This document shows, piece after piece, positions 14,883 to 23,599 of a stretch of 23,599 nt of DNA; position 1 is the first letter of the stretch; the number at the start of each line of letters is the position of its first letter. This DNA comes from JBBDNV01 sp040877415 (GTDB lineage: Bacteria; Planctomycetota; Planctomycetia; Pirellulales; PALSA-1355). The notes below the pieces were generated by a model that saw only the letters and a list, made by a program, of their open reading frames with translations, made no database searches and had not been told where the DNA came from. The stretch lies in contig JBBDNV010000095.1 of assembly GCA_040877415.1 (NCBI GenBank), forward strand, positions 1 through 23,599, read 5' to 3'. The position numbers and the translations under genes were made by a program.

Positions 14883-15089
14883 ATGGAGGATAGGGGATTT
14901 GAACCCCCGGCGAATTCTACGGGAAAGTGGCCGAATTCGCAATCCGGCGGCGCAGAAAGCGGCGCACTCGGCGCACCGGCCCAAATCGACGCCGGAATTG
15001 ACGCCGGTTTGGTCGCGGTGATCCAGGCGTGGCCATATCTGCCGGAGGCGATCAGGGCGGGCATCCTGGCGATGGTTCGGGCGTTCTAA
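14883..15089 (+). CDS. short ORF, possible integrase C-terminal tail remnant
   Basis: 68 codons that begin inside the antisense of a tRNA 3' end and read MEDRGFEPPANSTGK. This 'GFEP' sequence is what results when the T-arm is read antisense, as happens in integrase genes that end in a tRNA attachment site. The C-terminal part, AWPYLPEAIRAGILAMVRAF, resembles a recurrent tail I associate with planctomycete proteins next to recombinase genes. The middle (SQSGGAESGALGA) is low complexity. There is no Shine-Dalgarno and no catalytic domain, so it is probably not a functional gene but a scar of a former element. Assignment rests on recollection and position. Confidence 0.3.
   Translation: MEDRGFEPPANSTGKWPNSQSGGAESGALGAPAQIDAGIDAGLVAVIQAWPYLPEAIRAGILAMVRAF
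14884..14908 (-). other. tRNA 3'-end fragment (T-arm and acceptor strand)
   Basis: Read on the minus strand this is GGGGG-TTCAAAT-CCCCT followed by ATCCTCC and A: a T-stem of five pairs (one G-U), a canonical T-loop, a 7-nt 3' acceptor strand and a discriminator base. No matching 5' acceptor strand (GGAGGAT) or D/anticodon arm occurs upstream on the minus strand, and CCA is not encoded. It therefore looks like the 3' part left by integration or excision at a tRNA, that is, an att-like site. Confidence 0.55.
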
Positions 15090-15209
15090 AGGAGACGTCG
15101 GGGCTGCGCCAGCCGGCTTTCCGAAAAACGGTCGTTTGCTGGGAACCTCGAAAGACGTATGACTTGATGGGATGATGCCGTCTTTGCCGAACAGAGGCCA
15201 GGCATGAAC

Positions 15210-16025
15210 TCAAAGGCAAACAGTCACTCGCAAGAAAGTAGCAGGTATTGAAGTGCTGCTGCCAGTGCTTTTGTTTTGCGCTTTCGCCAGTTCCAGAAGT
15301 TGGTTGTGCAGCTCTTCGACGGTTCCGCTCCTTTGCGCCGCTTCGAAAGCGTTCATTGTTGGGCCATAGAATCGTCTAAATGATTCGATGAACTGTGCGG
15401 GGCTTTTGTCAGGCGACAGAAAATGATACGTGTCCTTGGCCATGGATATTTTCTCCTTGGGCACGCCGGCCTGACCAAATCGCTCGATGATGTGAGTATC
15501 CACACCCCAGGTCATTGGACTGACGAAGCCTTCAGGAGGTGGAGGCATGAACGAAGAGCTTATCTTCAGCAGCTGCGACACGAATGAAGTTGTATCGTTT
15601 GGGATCCAGTTGCCCATCACAATACGACCACCTGGCCTTGTGACACGGACCATCTCCTTGGCTACATCGAAGGGCTTGAGAGCAAACATGGCGCCGAATA
15701 CAGAGAGGGTCAAATCAAACGAATGGTCGCTGACCCCCTGCAGGTTGCACGCGTCACCCTCTTGAAATGTCAGTCGGTTGAGACCCGCCTCCGCAGCTCG
15801 TTTGTTTCCGGCGTCAACGAGGTTCTTGGCAATGTCGATTCCAACGACTTCAGCCCCCAAAAGGGCCAGAGGAACCGCCGTAGTACCATCTCCGCAGCCG
15901 AGGTCCAAAACCCGCAGCGGCGTCGTTATCCCAAGAGACTTAACGACTGCCTCACCAGATTGACGCATGAAGGCGGCAATCTCTGTAAAGTCGCCTTTCT
16001 CCCACAACGCTTTGTTTGGATTCAT
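15210..16025 (-). CDS. class I SAM-dependent methyltransferase
   Basis: 271 aa. Motif I is RVLDLGCGDGTTAVPLAL (about residues 38-55), followed by VVGIDIA with the acidic residue that binds the ribose, FQEGDACNL and the LTLSVFGAMFAL block. VRVTRPGGRIVMGNW is the post-core motif. This is the UbiE/Methyltransf_11 type fold. The C-terminal half (EGFVSPMTWGVDTHIIERF, FRRFYGPTMNAFE, SIPATFLRVTV) is shared with stand-alone bacterial methyltransferases of unknown substrate. The ATG at 16025 has AAGGGAG 6 nt upstream, a strong ribosome site. Its base composition is visibly less GC-rich than the genes to the left, with many A/T third positions, which points to transfer. No obvious pathway partner is beside it. 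Confidence 0.88.
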   Translation of the reverse strand: MNPNKALWEKGDFTEIAAFMRQSGEAVVKSLGITTPLRVLDLGCGDGTTAVPLALLGAEVVGIDIAKNLVDAGNKRAAEAGLNRLTFQEGDACNLQGVSDHSFDLTLSVFGAMFALKPFDVAKEMVRVTRPGGRIVMGNWIPNDTTSFVSQLLKISSSFMPPPPEGFVSPMTWGVDTHIIERFGQAGVPKEKISMAKDTYHFLSPDKSPAQFIESFRRFYGPTMNAFEAAQRSGTVEELHNQLLELAKAQNKSTGSSTSIPATFLRVTVCL

Positions 16026-16303
16026 GACAGCTCCCTTCTATGGGACTGAATCTCGGCTGGATGTCATTTCAACAGACGAGCTGCATTTCGGGCGTTCGAC
16101 GGGAACTGGCGGCGAAGCAACGCCTCCTGACTCGACGGTTTCGAAGATGCGGCCCATCTGCACTCGTTCATCAGTGAATCGAGATCGAACGAAGATTTCT
16201 TGGGCGTATCATAATCGTATTCGAGTCGCTGTCACACGTCCTCCCAAGAATCGTTCGTTTGACGGGCCATCGGCCACGCCGTATGCAAACTGCCCCACCT
16301 GCG

Positions 16304-17863
16304 TCACGCCAGGTGACGATTGACCGCCGCGTCGGCCATCCGCTTCAAGGCCACGCGGTCCACCTTTCCGACAGCATTGATCGGCATCTCGTCAATCACA
16401 ATGATCTCATCGGGCGCCTTATAGCCGACGCGGGCGCGCGAGAACTGAATAAGCTCTACCGTTGTCGGCCGCTGGACGCCCGGCCGAAAGGTAATGTACG
16501 CGCGCACGTTCTCGCCATGAATCAAATCATGGATGCCAACGACGCCCGCGCTGGCGACGGTCGCGTTTTCCAGAAGCGAGTCCTCCACTTCCTGCGGACA
16601 GATGTTTGAGCCGTCGTGAATGATGATCTGCTTCTTCCGGCCGCGAAACCAGAGGTAATTCTGCTCGTCGGCCGCCACAAGATCGCCCGTGTCGAGCCAG
16701 CCGTTGACAATTGTTTCCGCGGTCGCATCCGGTCTATTCCAATAGCCGATCATGTTGCTCCTGGACTGGATCCACAGCCGCCCGGGCGTCCCGGTGGGCA
16801 CTTCGGCGCCGTCGTCGCCGCGGATAGAGGCTGCGAAACCCGGTGCCAATTGGCCGATCGAACCAATCCGATTCTGGGCGGCGGTCGGATTGATCGTGGA
16901 CGTGCCCGTTTCGGTCATGCCATACAATTCCTCGATGGCGAATCCCGTCACATCCATGAACTCACGCTCCAACTCTGCCGAGATCTTGTCGCCGCCGGAG
17001 ACGCATCGACGAATGGATTGAAAATCTTCCCGCGCCGCTCCGTGGTCACGCACCAGGCCGGAAAGTGCGGTGGGTAGCATGCACAGTAGCGACGGTCGCG
17101 TGCTGCGGAGCAGCGGCAGCACTTCGTCGCCGCCGAACGATCGCGCGATAGCGACACAGGCCCCGACAGCCAGCCCGGCGAACGAGAGCGATGTCGCGGC
17201 AATGTGAGAGGCCGACGTTGCCGGCAGGAAAACGTCTGCTGGCGTTAACGCGAGACCGGCGATGGCGCTGGCCACAATCCAGCCGAACGTGTCATGCGAA
17301 TGAGTCACACCCTTCGGCTTGCCTGTGCTGCCAGACGTGAAGAAGATAAACGCGGGTGCTTCGGGCCGCGGCGGCGGAAAGTCGGTCGCCGGACCATCCA
17401 ATGTCATCAACTCTTCAAGATGACGAAAAGTACCACCCTCGGCACCGTAACTGATGCGGCCCAAAGGAAGTCGAGGGACCTGCTCGCTTGCGGCCAGCAC
17501 GTCTTCCCGCTCGGCGTGCGCGACCAACAGCGACGCACCGCTGACCTCCAGTGCATGGTCGATCTCCGGGGCCTGGTAGCGATAGTTGAGCGGCGTCGCG
17601 GCAAGCCCGGCCTTGAAGCAGGCCAGATAATGAACAAGAAGCGCCCCACGGTTGGGCAACAGCGAGGCCACGCGGTCGCCTTGAACGAGGCCCAACGCCA
17701 AATACTGCCCGGCCAGCCGAGTCGAAGCCTGGTCCAGTTCCCACCACGACCATTTTCGTTCCAGGGAGACCAACGCCGGCTCGTTCGGCTTGCTTTTCAA
17801 GCCAACCTCGAGCAAACTCGCGAGCTTGATTGGCCGTTCTAATGTCGCTCCGGCAATCGCCAC
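16304..17863 (-). CDS. AMP-dependent synthetase/ligase (acyl-CoA synthetase-like)
   Basis: 519 aa of the ANL superfamily, which adenylates a carboxylate and usually passes it to CoA. Motifs in order: FFTSGSTGKPKGVTHSHD (A3, phosphate loop), IEELYGMTETG (A5), NGWLDTGDL (A7), WFRGRKKQIIIHDGSNICPQEVE (A8 hinge), and INAVGKVDRVALK with the A10 catalytic lysine. Size and the lack of carrier domains suggest a free fatty-acid or aromatic-acid CoA ligase. The substrate cannot be read from the sequence. It starts with GTG at 17863, preceded by GGAGGGG 7 nt upstream, which supports this start. The neighbour downstream is the methyltransferase (278 bp spacer without a gene). No signal peptide, so cytoplasmic. 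Confidence 0.9.
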   Translation of the reverse strand: MAIAGATLERPIKLASLLEVGLKSKPNEPALVSLERKWSWWELDQASTRLAGQYLALGLVQGDRVASLLPNRGALLVHYLACFKAGLAATPLNYRYQAPEIDHALEVSGASLLVAHAEREDVLAASEQVPRLPLGRISYGAEGGTFRHLEELMTLDGPATDFPPPRPEAPAFIFFTSGSTGKPKGVTHSHDTFGWIVASAIAGLALTPADVFLPATSASHIAATSLSFAGLAVGACVAIARSFGGDEVLPLLRSTRPSLLCMLPTALSGLVRDHGAAREDFQSIRRCVSGGDKISAELEREFMDVTGFAIEELYGMTETGTSTINPTAAQNRIGSIGQLAPGFAASIRGDDGAEVPTGTPGRLWIQSRSNMIGYWNRPDATAETIVNGWLDTGDLVAADEQNYLWFRGRKKQIIIHDGSNICPQEVEDSLLENATVASAGVVGIHDLIHGENVRAYITFRPGVQRPTTVELIQFSRARVGYKAPDEIIVIDEMPINAVGKVDRVALKRMADAAVNRHLA

Positions 17864-18228
17864 GGGAATCCCCTCCGCACCAAGTCTTTGTCGACAGGAA
17901 TTGATGACCGCCGCAACATACTAGATTTCGCGCCGCACCCAACGAGGTCGAGCACAGCCAGCCCAGGAACGCCGTCATTGTACGGACTAGCGGTAGACTA
18001 CGCGAAGAACTGTGAATTCCGCTCCGTGGCTTCTGTTGATGACCGAAAGCGTCTAGCTCTGCCGTTGCGGAGTTGAGAGCGGATCGCGTTGAACACCAGC
18101 GGCGCTCGTCGCTTGTCCGGGAGCGCCCAGTCTTGAAATTGCCCGCTGCCTTTGGCAGACTTGCGTCTGCAACTGAAGTCCTATTTGCGCTCTAATCGAC
18201 CACTCTCACTCTCAGGAATCTTCCTCCG
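17864..18228. other. 365-bp spacer between divergent genes
   Basis: No credible gene. It separates the acyl-CoA-synthetase-like gene (minus) from the PIG-L gene (plus), so promoters for both should lie here, but I see no convincing -35/-10 pair. A perfect hairpin, GCAGAC-TTGC-GTCTGC, lies at 18155-18170, 58 bp before the PIG-L ATG. The base composition is lower in GC than the neighbouring genes. Confidence 0.5.
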
Positions 18229-19140
18229 ATGATCATGCCCCGAATGCGCCCCGGTCCCAGACAAGCGGTCCTCAAAGTTTTCATCGCGGCCACGTTTTTC
18301 CTCGCGACGATGTTGGCAATCCTGTTGATTGCCCCTTCGATGGCGCAGGCCCAGGTCGCGCAGGCGGAGCCGGAATACACTGGCGACGATCGCATCGAAA
18401 AATGGAAGGGCAAAACGGTGCTCGCCGTGACGCCGCATCCCGACGACGAAACGTTCACCTCCGGTGGCCTGCTGTCGATGCTAGTGGCCAATGGGAACAA
18501 CGTGCAGATCCTGATCTACACGACCGACAACGCCGGCTCGAACGATCCCACGATGACCAAGGAAAAGCTGGCCGAGATCCGCCGCCGCGAGGAAGAAGAC
18601 GCCTGCGCGATTCTCGGCATCCCCAAGGATCATATCACCTGGCTGGGTCATGACGACGGCATGCTGGAATACGTCGACCGCCGCGAGCTGACGAAGCAGG
18701 TAGCCCGTGAGATTCGCCGCCATCGCCCTGATGCGGTGCTGTCGATCGATCCTGGCGCGCCGTACGAGCAGTGGCACAAGAGTGACCATCGCAGCGGCGC
18801 GGTGATCACGGCCGACGCCATGCGCGCCGCGGCATGGCGACTGTATTTTCCCGAGCTGGAGCGCGAGGGGTTTAAACACCACAATGTGCCGCTGGCGTTT
18901 TTCTTTTTTTCGAACCAGCCCAACTACACGGTCGACATCACCGACGTGCTCCAGAAGAAGGCGAAGGCGGCGGCCGCGCACACGAGCCAGTTCGGCGCGA
19001 TGCTCACGGGCTACGACCCCACCAAGCTGGACGAAAAACGCGCGGCCCTGGCAAAAACGCTCATGGCGAGCCCCTTGATCAAGCGGAAAAACGGCCGGCC
19101 GGTAGAACAGTTTCGCCGCTCGACCGCTTATGGCGGATAG
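18229..19140 (+). CDS. secreted PIG-L (LmbE-like) family deacetylase
   Basis: 303 aa. A long signal peptide or anchor is present (RQAVLKVFIAATFFLATMLAILLIAPSMAQA, about residues 11-41). The catalytic domain starts KTVLAVTPHPDDETF, with the zinc/acid-base motif HPDDE at 70-74, followed by GGLLSMLVANGNNVQILIYTTDNAGS. IRRREEEDACAILGI and WLGHDDGML are typical. QWHKSDHRSGAVITAD gives the H-x-x-D-H, whose last His is the third zinc ligand. Family members remove N-acetyl groups from sugar-linked substrates (GlcNAc-PI, mycothiol or bacillithiol precursors, others). An exported planctomycete copy probably acts on polysaccharide or glycan, but this is inference. Alternative in-frame ATGs lie at 18235 and 18244. 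The gene ends 31 bp from the convergent sulfatase gene, which may act on similar sugars. Confidence 0.87.
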   Translation: MIMPRMRPGPRQAVLKVFIAATFFLATMLAILLIAPSMAQAQVAQAEPEYTGDDRIEKWKGKTVLAVTPHPDDETFTSGGLLSMLVANGNNVQILIYTTDNAGSNDPTMTKEKLAEIRRREEEDACAILGIPKDHITWLGHDDGMLEYVDRRELTKQVAREIRRHRPDAVLSIDPGAPYEQWHKSDHRSGAVITADAMRAAAWRLYFPELEREGFKHHNVPLAFFFFSNQPNYTVDITDVLQKKAKAAAAHTSQFGAMLTGYDPTKLDEKRAALAKTLMASPLIKRKNGRPVEQFRRSTAYGG

Positions 19141-19171
19141 CGACTGGCGCCCGGCGTTGAACACGATCGTA

Positions 19172-20755
19172 CTATTCTGCGTTAGCTTTTTTTGCGGCGG
19201 GTTTGGGCCGGGGATAGCGACGCACCTTGACGTCGTTTTTCTGTCGTGCGCCGGGCGTGGTGCGTCCTTCGACGATAGATTGTTCCATCAGCTCGCGCAG
19301 CTCGGCGACGAGCTTCGGCTGGGTAGCGGCGACATTCTTGGTCTCGCCCAGGTCAGAGTCGAGATTGTAGAGCTGCACCGGCGTCTGAGCTTCCTCGTCG
19401 GCGGCGAACACCAGCTTCCAGGGACCTTGGCGCAGGCTGGGCGTGCCGTCGCAGGCACAACTGACGGCGTGCGTGCGAACTGGCTGGTCCTGGCCCTTGA
19501 GCAGCGGAAGGAAACTGACGCTGTCCTCGCCGGCATTCTCGGGCAGGGTCGTGTCGAGGATTTCCTCCATCGTGGCCAACAGGTCGGCTTGATGCACCAG
19601 TTGTCCGCAGACGGAGCCAAGCTGCACCACACCGGGCCAGCGGACGACAAACGGTACGCGATGCCCACCCTCGTACACCGACGCCTTGTAGTCTCGCAGC
19701 GGGCCGCTGGGAAAGTGGCCTCGCGCCTCCAGTTCCTCGACGCCGATGTAACGGGCGCAGCCGTTGTCGCTGGTGAAGAGGACGAATGTGTTGTCCGCCG
19801 CGCCGCTGTCGTCCAGCGCCTTCAGCACTCGGCCGATCGTGGCGTCGGTCTCCATCACGAAGTCCGCATAGGCGTGACCGATAGCGCTCTTGCCGCGCCA
19901 AGCCTGGTTCGGCGAGATGGGCGTATGCGGCGCCGTCAGCGGAAGATAGAGCAGAAACGGCTGCTCTGCTTTCGTCTGCTTGGCGATAAAGTCCGAGGCG
20001 CGCTCGGCGAGCGCAGGCAAGATGGACTCGAGCTGCCAGTCCTTGAGTGCGGGGCCTTGCAGGCTGGCCTGATTCTTCACCAACTTCGCAGCAGGCAGAA
20101 GCTCCGTGGGGATTCCGACCGTGCGGTCGTTCTCAATGAAACAGTAAGGCGGCCAATTCGGCACGTCAGTGCCAAAGTATTCGTCGAAGCCGCGCGTCGT
20201 CGGGCCACCAGGTATCGGCTGCGAAAACACCTTCCGCCAGACCTCCCGATGCGCGTCGGTCAGTTCCGTCACGACTTTAGCACCGCCGCCCCGCCCGCCA
20301 CCGAAGCCCTCGAAGAACGGCCGCTGCTGGTCGGCGATCGGCCAATCGCGGCCAAGGTGCCACTTACCAACGCACGCGGTTCGGTAGCCGTGCTGCTGCG
20401 CAAGTCGTCCGATCGTAAGCCGATCGGGAGCAACGAGCGGCGCGCCCCACACTTGGACGATCCCTTGTTGCAACCGAGAACGCCAATGATATCGGCCGGT
20501 CAACAGCGTGTATCGCGTGGGCGAGCAGCAGCCGCTACTCGTGTGCCCGTCGGTGAAACGCATTCCCTGGGCGGCAAGCGCGTCCATGTGCGGCGTAGGA
20601 ATTTTGCCACGCTGGGGATTGTTGGCCTGCATGTCCCCATATCCCAGGTCGTCGGCCAAAATAATGAGGAAGTTGGGACGTGGCGCGGCCGCGAACGACG
20701 AGCTGCACATGGCGAGCGCCATAAGGCACGCGAGTACTGAATTTCTCCAGCTCAT
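19172..20755 (-). CDS. secreted arylsulfatase-type sulfatase
   Basis: The frame is open to 20878, but MSWRNSVLACLMALAMCSSSFAAAP is a good signal peptide, so I start at the ATG at 20755 (527 aa). Sulfatase features are NFLIILADDLGYGDM (Asp35, Asp36 as calcium ligands) and SSGCCSPTRYTLLTGRYHWR, with CSPTR at 77-81, where Cys77 is expected to be turned into formylglycine. CVGKWHLGRD follows, with the catalytic Lys and His, then LTAPHTP and FVLFTSDNGCARY with the Asp-Asn metal ligands. It would hydrolyse sulfate esters outside the cytoplasm, probably on a polysaccharide. It depends on a formylglycine-generating enzyme not in this window. The C-terminus is Lys/Pro/Ala-rich. Upstream AGGATC is a weak ribosome site. 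An inverted repeat lies in the leader. It is convergent with the PIG-L gene. Confidence 0.93.
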   Translation of the reverse strand: MSWRNSVLACLMALAMCSSSFAAAPRPNFLIILADDLGYGDMQANNPQRGKIPTPHMDALAAQGMRFTDGHTSSGCCSPTRYTLLTGRYHWRSRLQQGIVQVWGAPLVAPDRLTIGRLAQQHGYRTACVGKWHLGRDWPIADQQRPFFEGFGGGRGGGAKVVTELTDAHREVWRKVFSQPIPGGPTTRGFDEYFGTDVPNWPPYCFIENDRTVGIPTELLPAAKLVKNQASLQGPALKDWQLESILPALAERASDFIAKQTKAEQPFLLYLPLTAPHTPISPNQAWRGKSAIGHAYADFVMETDATIGRVLKALDDSGAADNTFVLFTSDNGCARYIGVEELEARGHFPSGPLRDYKASVYEGGHRVPFVVRWPGVVQLGSVCGQLVHQADLLATMEEILDTTLPENAGEDSVSFLPLLKGQDQPVRTHAVSCACDGTPSLRQGPWKLVFAADEEAQTPVQLYNLDSDLGETKNVAATQPKLVAELRELMEQSIVEGRTTPGARQKNDVKVRRYPRPKPAAKKANAE

Positions 20756-20787
20756 GATCCTGCTGCGCCTCCGCGCCCTGTGCACAC

Positions 20788-20836
20788 TGTGACTGATCAG
20801 TCCTAATTGAACGCTGATTATGACTTGATCGTCACA
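20788..20836. promoter_or_regulatory. inverted repeat in the sulfatase leader
   Basis: TGTGACTGATCA (20788-20799) pairs with TGATCGTCACA (20826-20836), with one extra base in the first arm, 32 bp before the sulfatase ATG on the minus strand. ACTGATCAGT at 20792-20801 is itself a perfect palindrome. It may be an operator or a leader RNA hairpin. Confidence 0.35.
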
Positions 20837-20904
20837 GCAAATCCACGATCGGGGCAATACCTTGAATCGACAATGCAATCTCTAAGCCAAGTCGCCTCTC
20901 GCGG

Positions 20905-21327
20905 TCACTCAGTGATGTTCACAGCGGAAACGTTACGACGGCTTGACAAATAAAGACCGGATACGATGGCACACGGGACCGCAATCAAGCTCGCGATCTT
21001 GAACCAGACTGGATAAGGGAGCATCGAAATGTTGAAGACGAGAGCCGTCACAAGAAGCAACCCAATGAAGAGAGCGCATCCACGGTTCCCCAATCGTCCC
21101 GCTATCCAGGTGCTGGCGAATGCTGTGCCAGCCCAAGCGGGGACTACCACCGCCAACACCCAATGCGGGTAGCGCTCGACGTGTTTACACATTTCATCCA
21201 TCGTTCCACCGAAGTCCGGAGGAACCGGATGGACAACCGCACCGAAAAGTTCCACCGCGACGACCAGGATGAATGCCACCAACATCCCGGCTACGATAGC
21301 GCCGGCGGCACGAAAAACGGTGGCCAT
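20905..21327 (-). CDS. small four-helix membrane protein, unknown function
   Basis: The frame is open to 21372, but AGGAGG at 21335-21340 is 7 nt from the ATG at 21327, so MATVFRAAGAIVAG is the start (140 aa). Four hydrophobic segments are visible: AGAIVAGMLVAFILVVAVELFGAVV, WVLAVVVPAWAGTAFASTWIAG, CALFIGLLLVTALVFNISML and WFKIASLIAVPCAIVSGLYL. A short polar loop after the first contains HPVPPDFGGTMDEMCKHVERYP. I know similar proteins only as uncharacterised membrane proteins. The Shine-Dalgarno is unusually strong for this window. An attC-like hairpin lies upstream (21412-21468), which makes a gene-cassette origin possible. No second attC is seen beyond its stop, so a complete cassette is not shown. 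Confidence 0.7.
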   Translation of the reverse strand: MATVFRAAGAIVAGMLVAFILVVAVELFGAVVHPVPPDFGGTMDEMCKHVERYPHWVLAVVVPAWAGTAFASTWIAGRLGNRGCALFIGLLLVTALVFNISMLPYPVWFKIASLIAVPCAIVSGLYLSSRRNVSAVNITE

Positions 21328-21334
21328 TTTGAGT

Positions 21335-21340
21335 CCTCCT
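21335..21340 (-). promoter_or_regulatory. perfect Shine-Dalgarno deciding the membrane-protein start
   Basis: AGGAGG, 7 nt before the ATG at 21327. It rules against the earlier in-frame ATG at 21372. Confidence 0.75.
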
Positions 21341-21411
21341 GAACTGCCTTTGTCGCCGTGCTCACTGAACATTTTTTGCGTGGTTATTATTCCCGACCGC
21401 TACGTGGTAAC

Positions 21412-21468
21412 GCCTAACGTTCCGGTTCAGCGGCGGCGATACGCCGTCCGCTGGAACCGGTCGTTCGC
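21412..21468 (-). other. attC-like integron recombination site
   Basis: Read on the minus strand this ends in GTTAGGC (21412-21418), a perfect GTTRRRY core. AACG (21416-21419) pairs with CGTT (21462-21465). CCGGTT (21422-21427) pairs with AACCGG (21455-21460), and CAGCGG (21428-21433) with CCGCTG (21448-21453). Between these two stems one base, G21454, is left unpaired, like the extrahelical base of attC sites. CGGCG/CGCCG closes the tip around a 3-nt loop. The total length of about 57 bp fits the '59-base element' class. The opposite core reads GCGAAC rather than RYYYAAC, so it is degenerate at one end. No integrase gene is in the window. A plain hairpin terminator for katG is the main alternative. 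Confidence 0.45.
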
Positions 21469-21520
21469 TGACCGCTTTTCGCCTCCCTATCAGAGGCCAT
21501 CGAAGACGTTGATGCTACGA

Positions 21521-23599
<2,079 letters not shown>

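Noticed and set aside
14884..14980. Complete tRNA gene on the minus strand
   Set aside because: Only the T-arm and 3' acceptor strand are present; no GGAGGAT 5' strand, D-arm or anticodon arm within reach.
16300..16320. Small hairpin GTCAC/GTGAC over the stop codon of the acyl-CoA-synthetase-like gene
   Set aside because: Only a 5-bp stem without a T-run; easily due to chance.
19130..20740. Plus-strand open frame of 536 codons
   Set aside because: Antisense to the sulfatase, which has its signature motifs in the minus frame.

Overview
The window reads as a chromosomal piece of a planctomycete, most likely Pirellulales-like and probably from a metagenome assembly, since a run of ten Ns sits at 4178-4187. 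This is inferred from gene content and high GC, not from a marker gene. Pointers are an FGly-type sulfatase, a neutral-ceramidase family protein, a large secreted redoxin/cytochrome c/copper-monooxygenase-like fusion, a GYF-domain membrane protein, a YidC with a PDZ-like insert, and an SPFH-Arc type locus.

Left part (1-6700), mostly minus strand: a three-gene group runs beta-propeller-like secreted protein -> ceramidase-family protein -> D-threonine-aldolase-like PLP enzyme, ending at a strong hairpin. Divergent from it is a near-consensus sigma70 promoter with an operator-like dyad. It leads into what looks like a broken SPFH/band-7 gene (start and end kept, middle missing, frame changed) and an intact small ribbon-helix-helix protein. 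After the assembly gap comes the large redox fusion protein.

Middle part (6889-14850): housekeeping genes mnmE and yidC in their usual neighbourhood, a metallophosphoesterase, a small two-helix membrane protein, then on the plus strand a YihY/BrkB membrane protein and a GYF-domain membrane protein, and a macro-domain protein on minus. The spacers hold many hairpins, including a 22-bp perfect palindrome.

Right part (14884-23599) looks accessory. It opens with the 3' third of a tRNA on the minus strand and no 5' half, overlapped by a short ORF that resembles an integrase tail. Then come a lower-GC methyltransferase, an acyl-CoA-synthetase-like enzyme, a secreted PIG-L deacetylase convergent with a secreted sulfatase, and a small membrane protein with a perfect Shine-Dalgarno. 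Between that protein and katG is an imperfect hairpin with the features of an integron attC site. katG runs off the right edge, so its N-terminus is missing.

I see no CRISPR array, complete tRNA, rRNA or transposase. The best candidates for something unusual are the tRNA scar and attC-like site bracketing the accessory genes, the collapsed SPFH gene beside an intact RHH protein under an operator-like promoter, and the two odd domain fusions (YidC-PDZ and redoxin-cytochrome-PHM).
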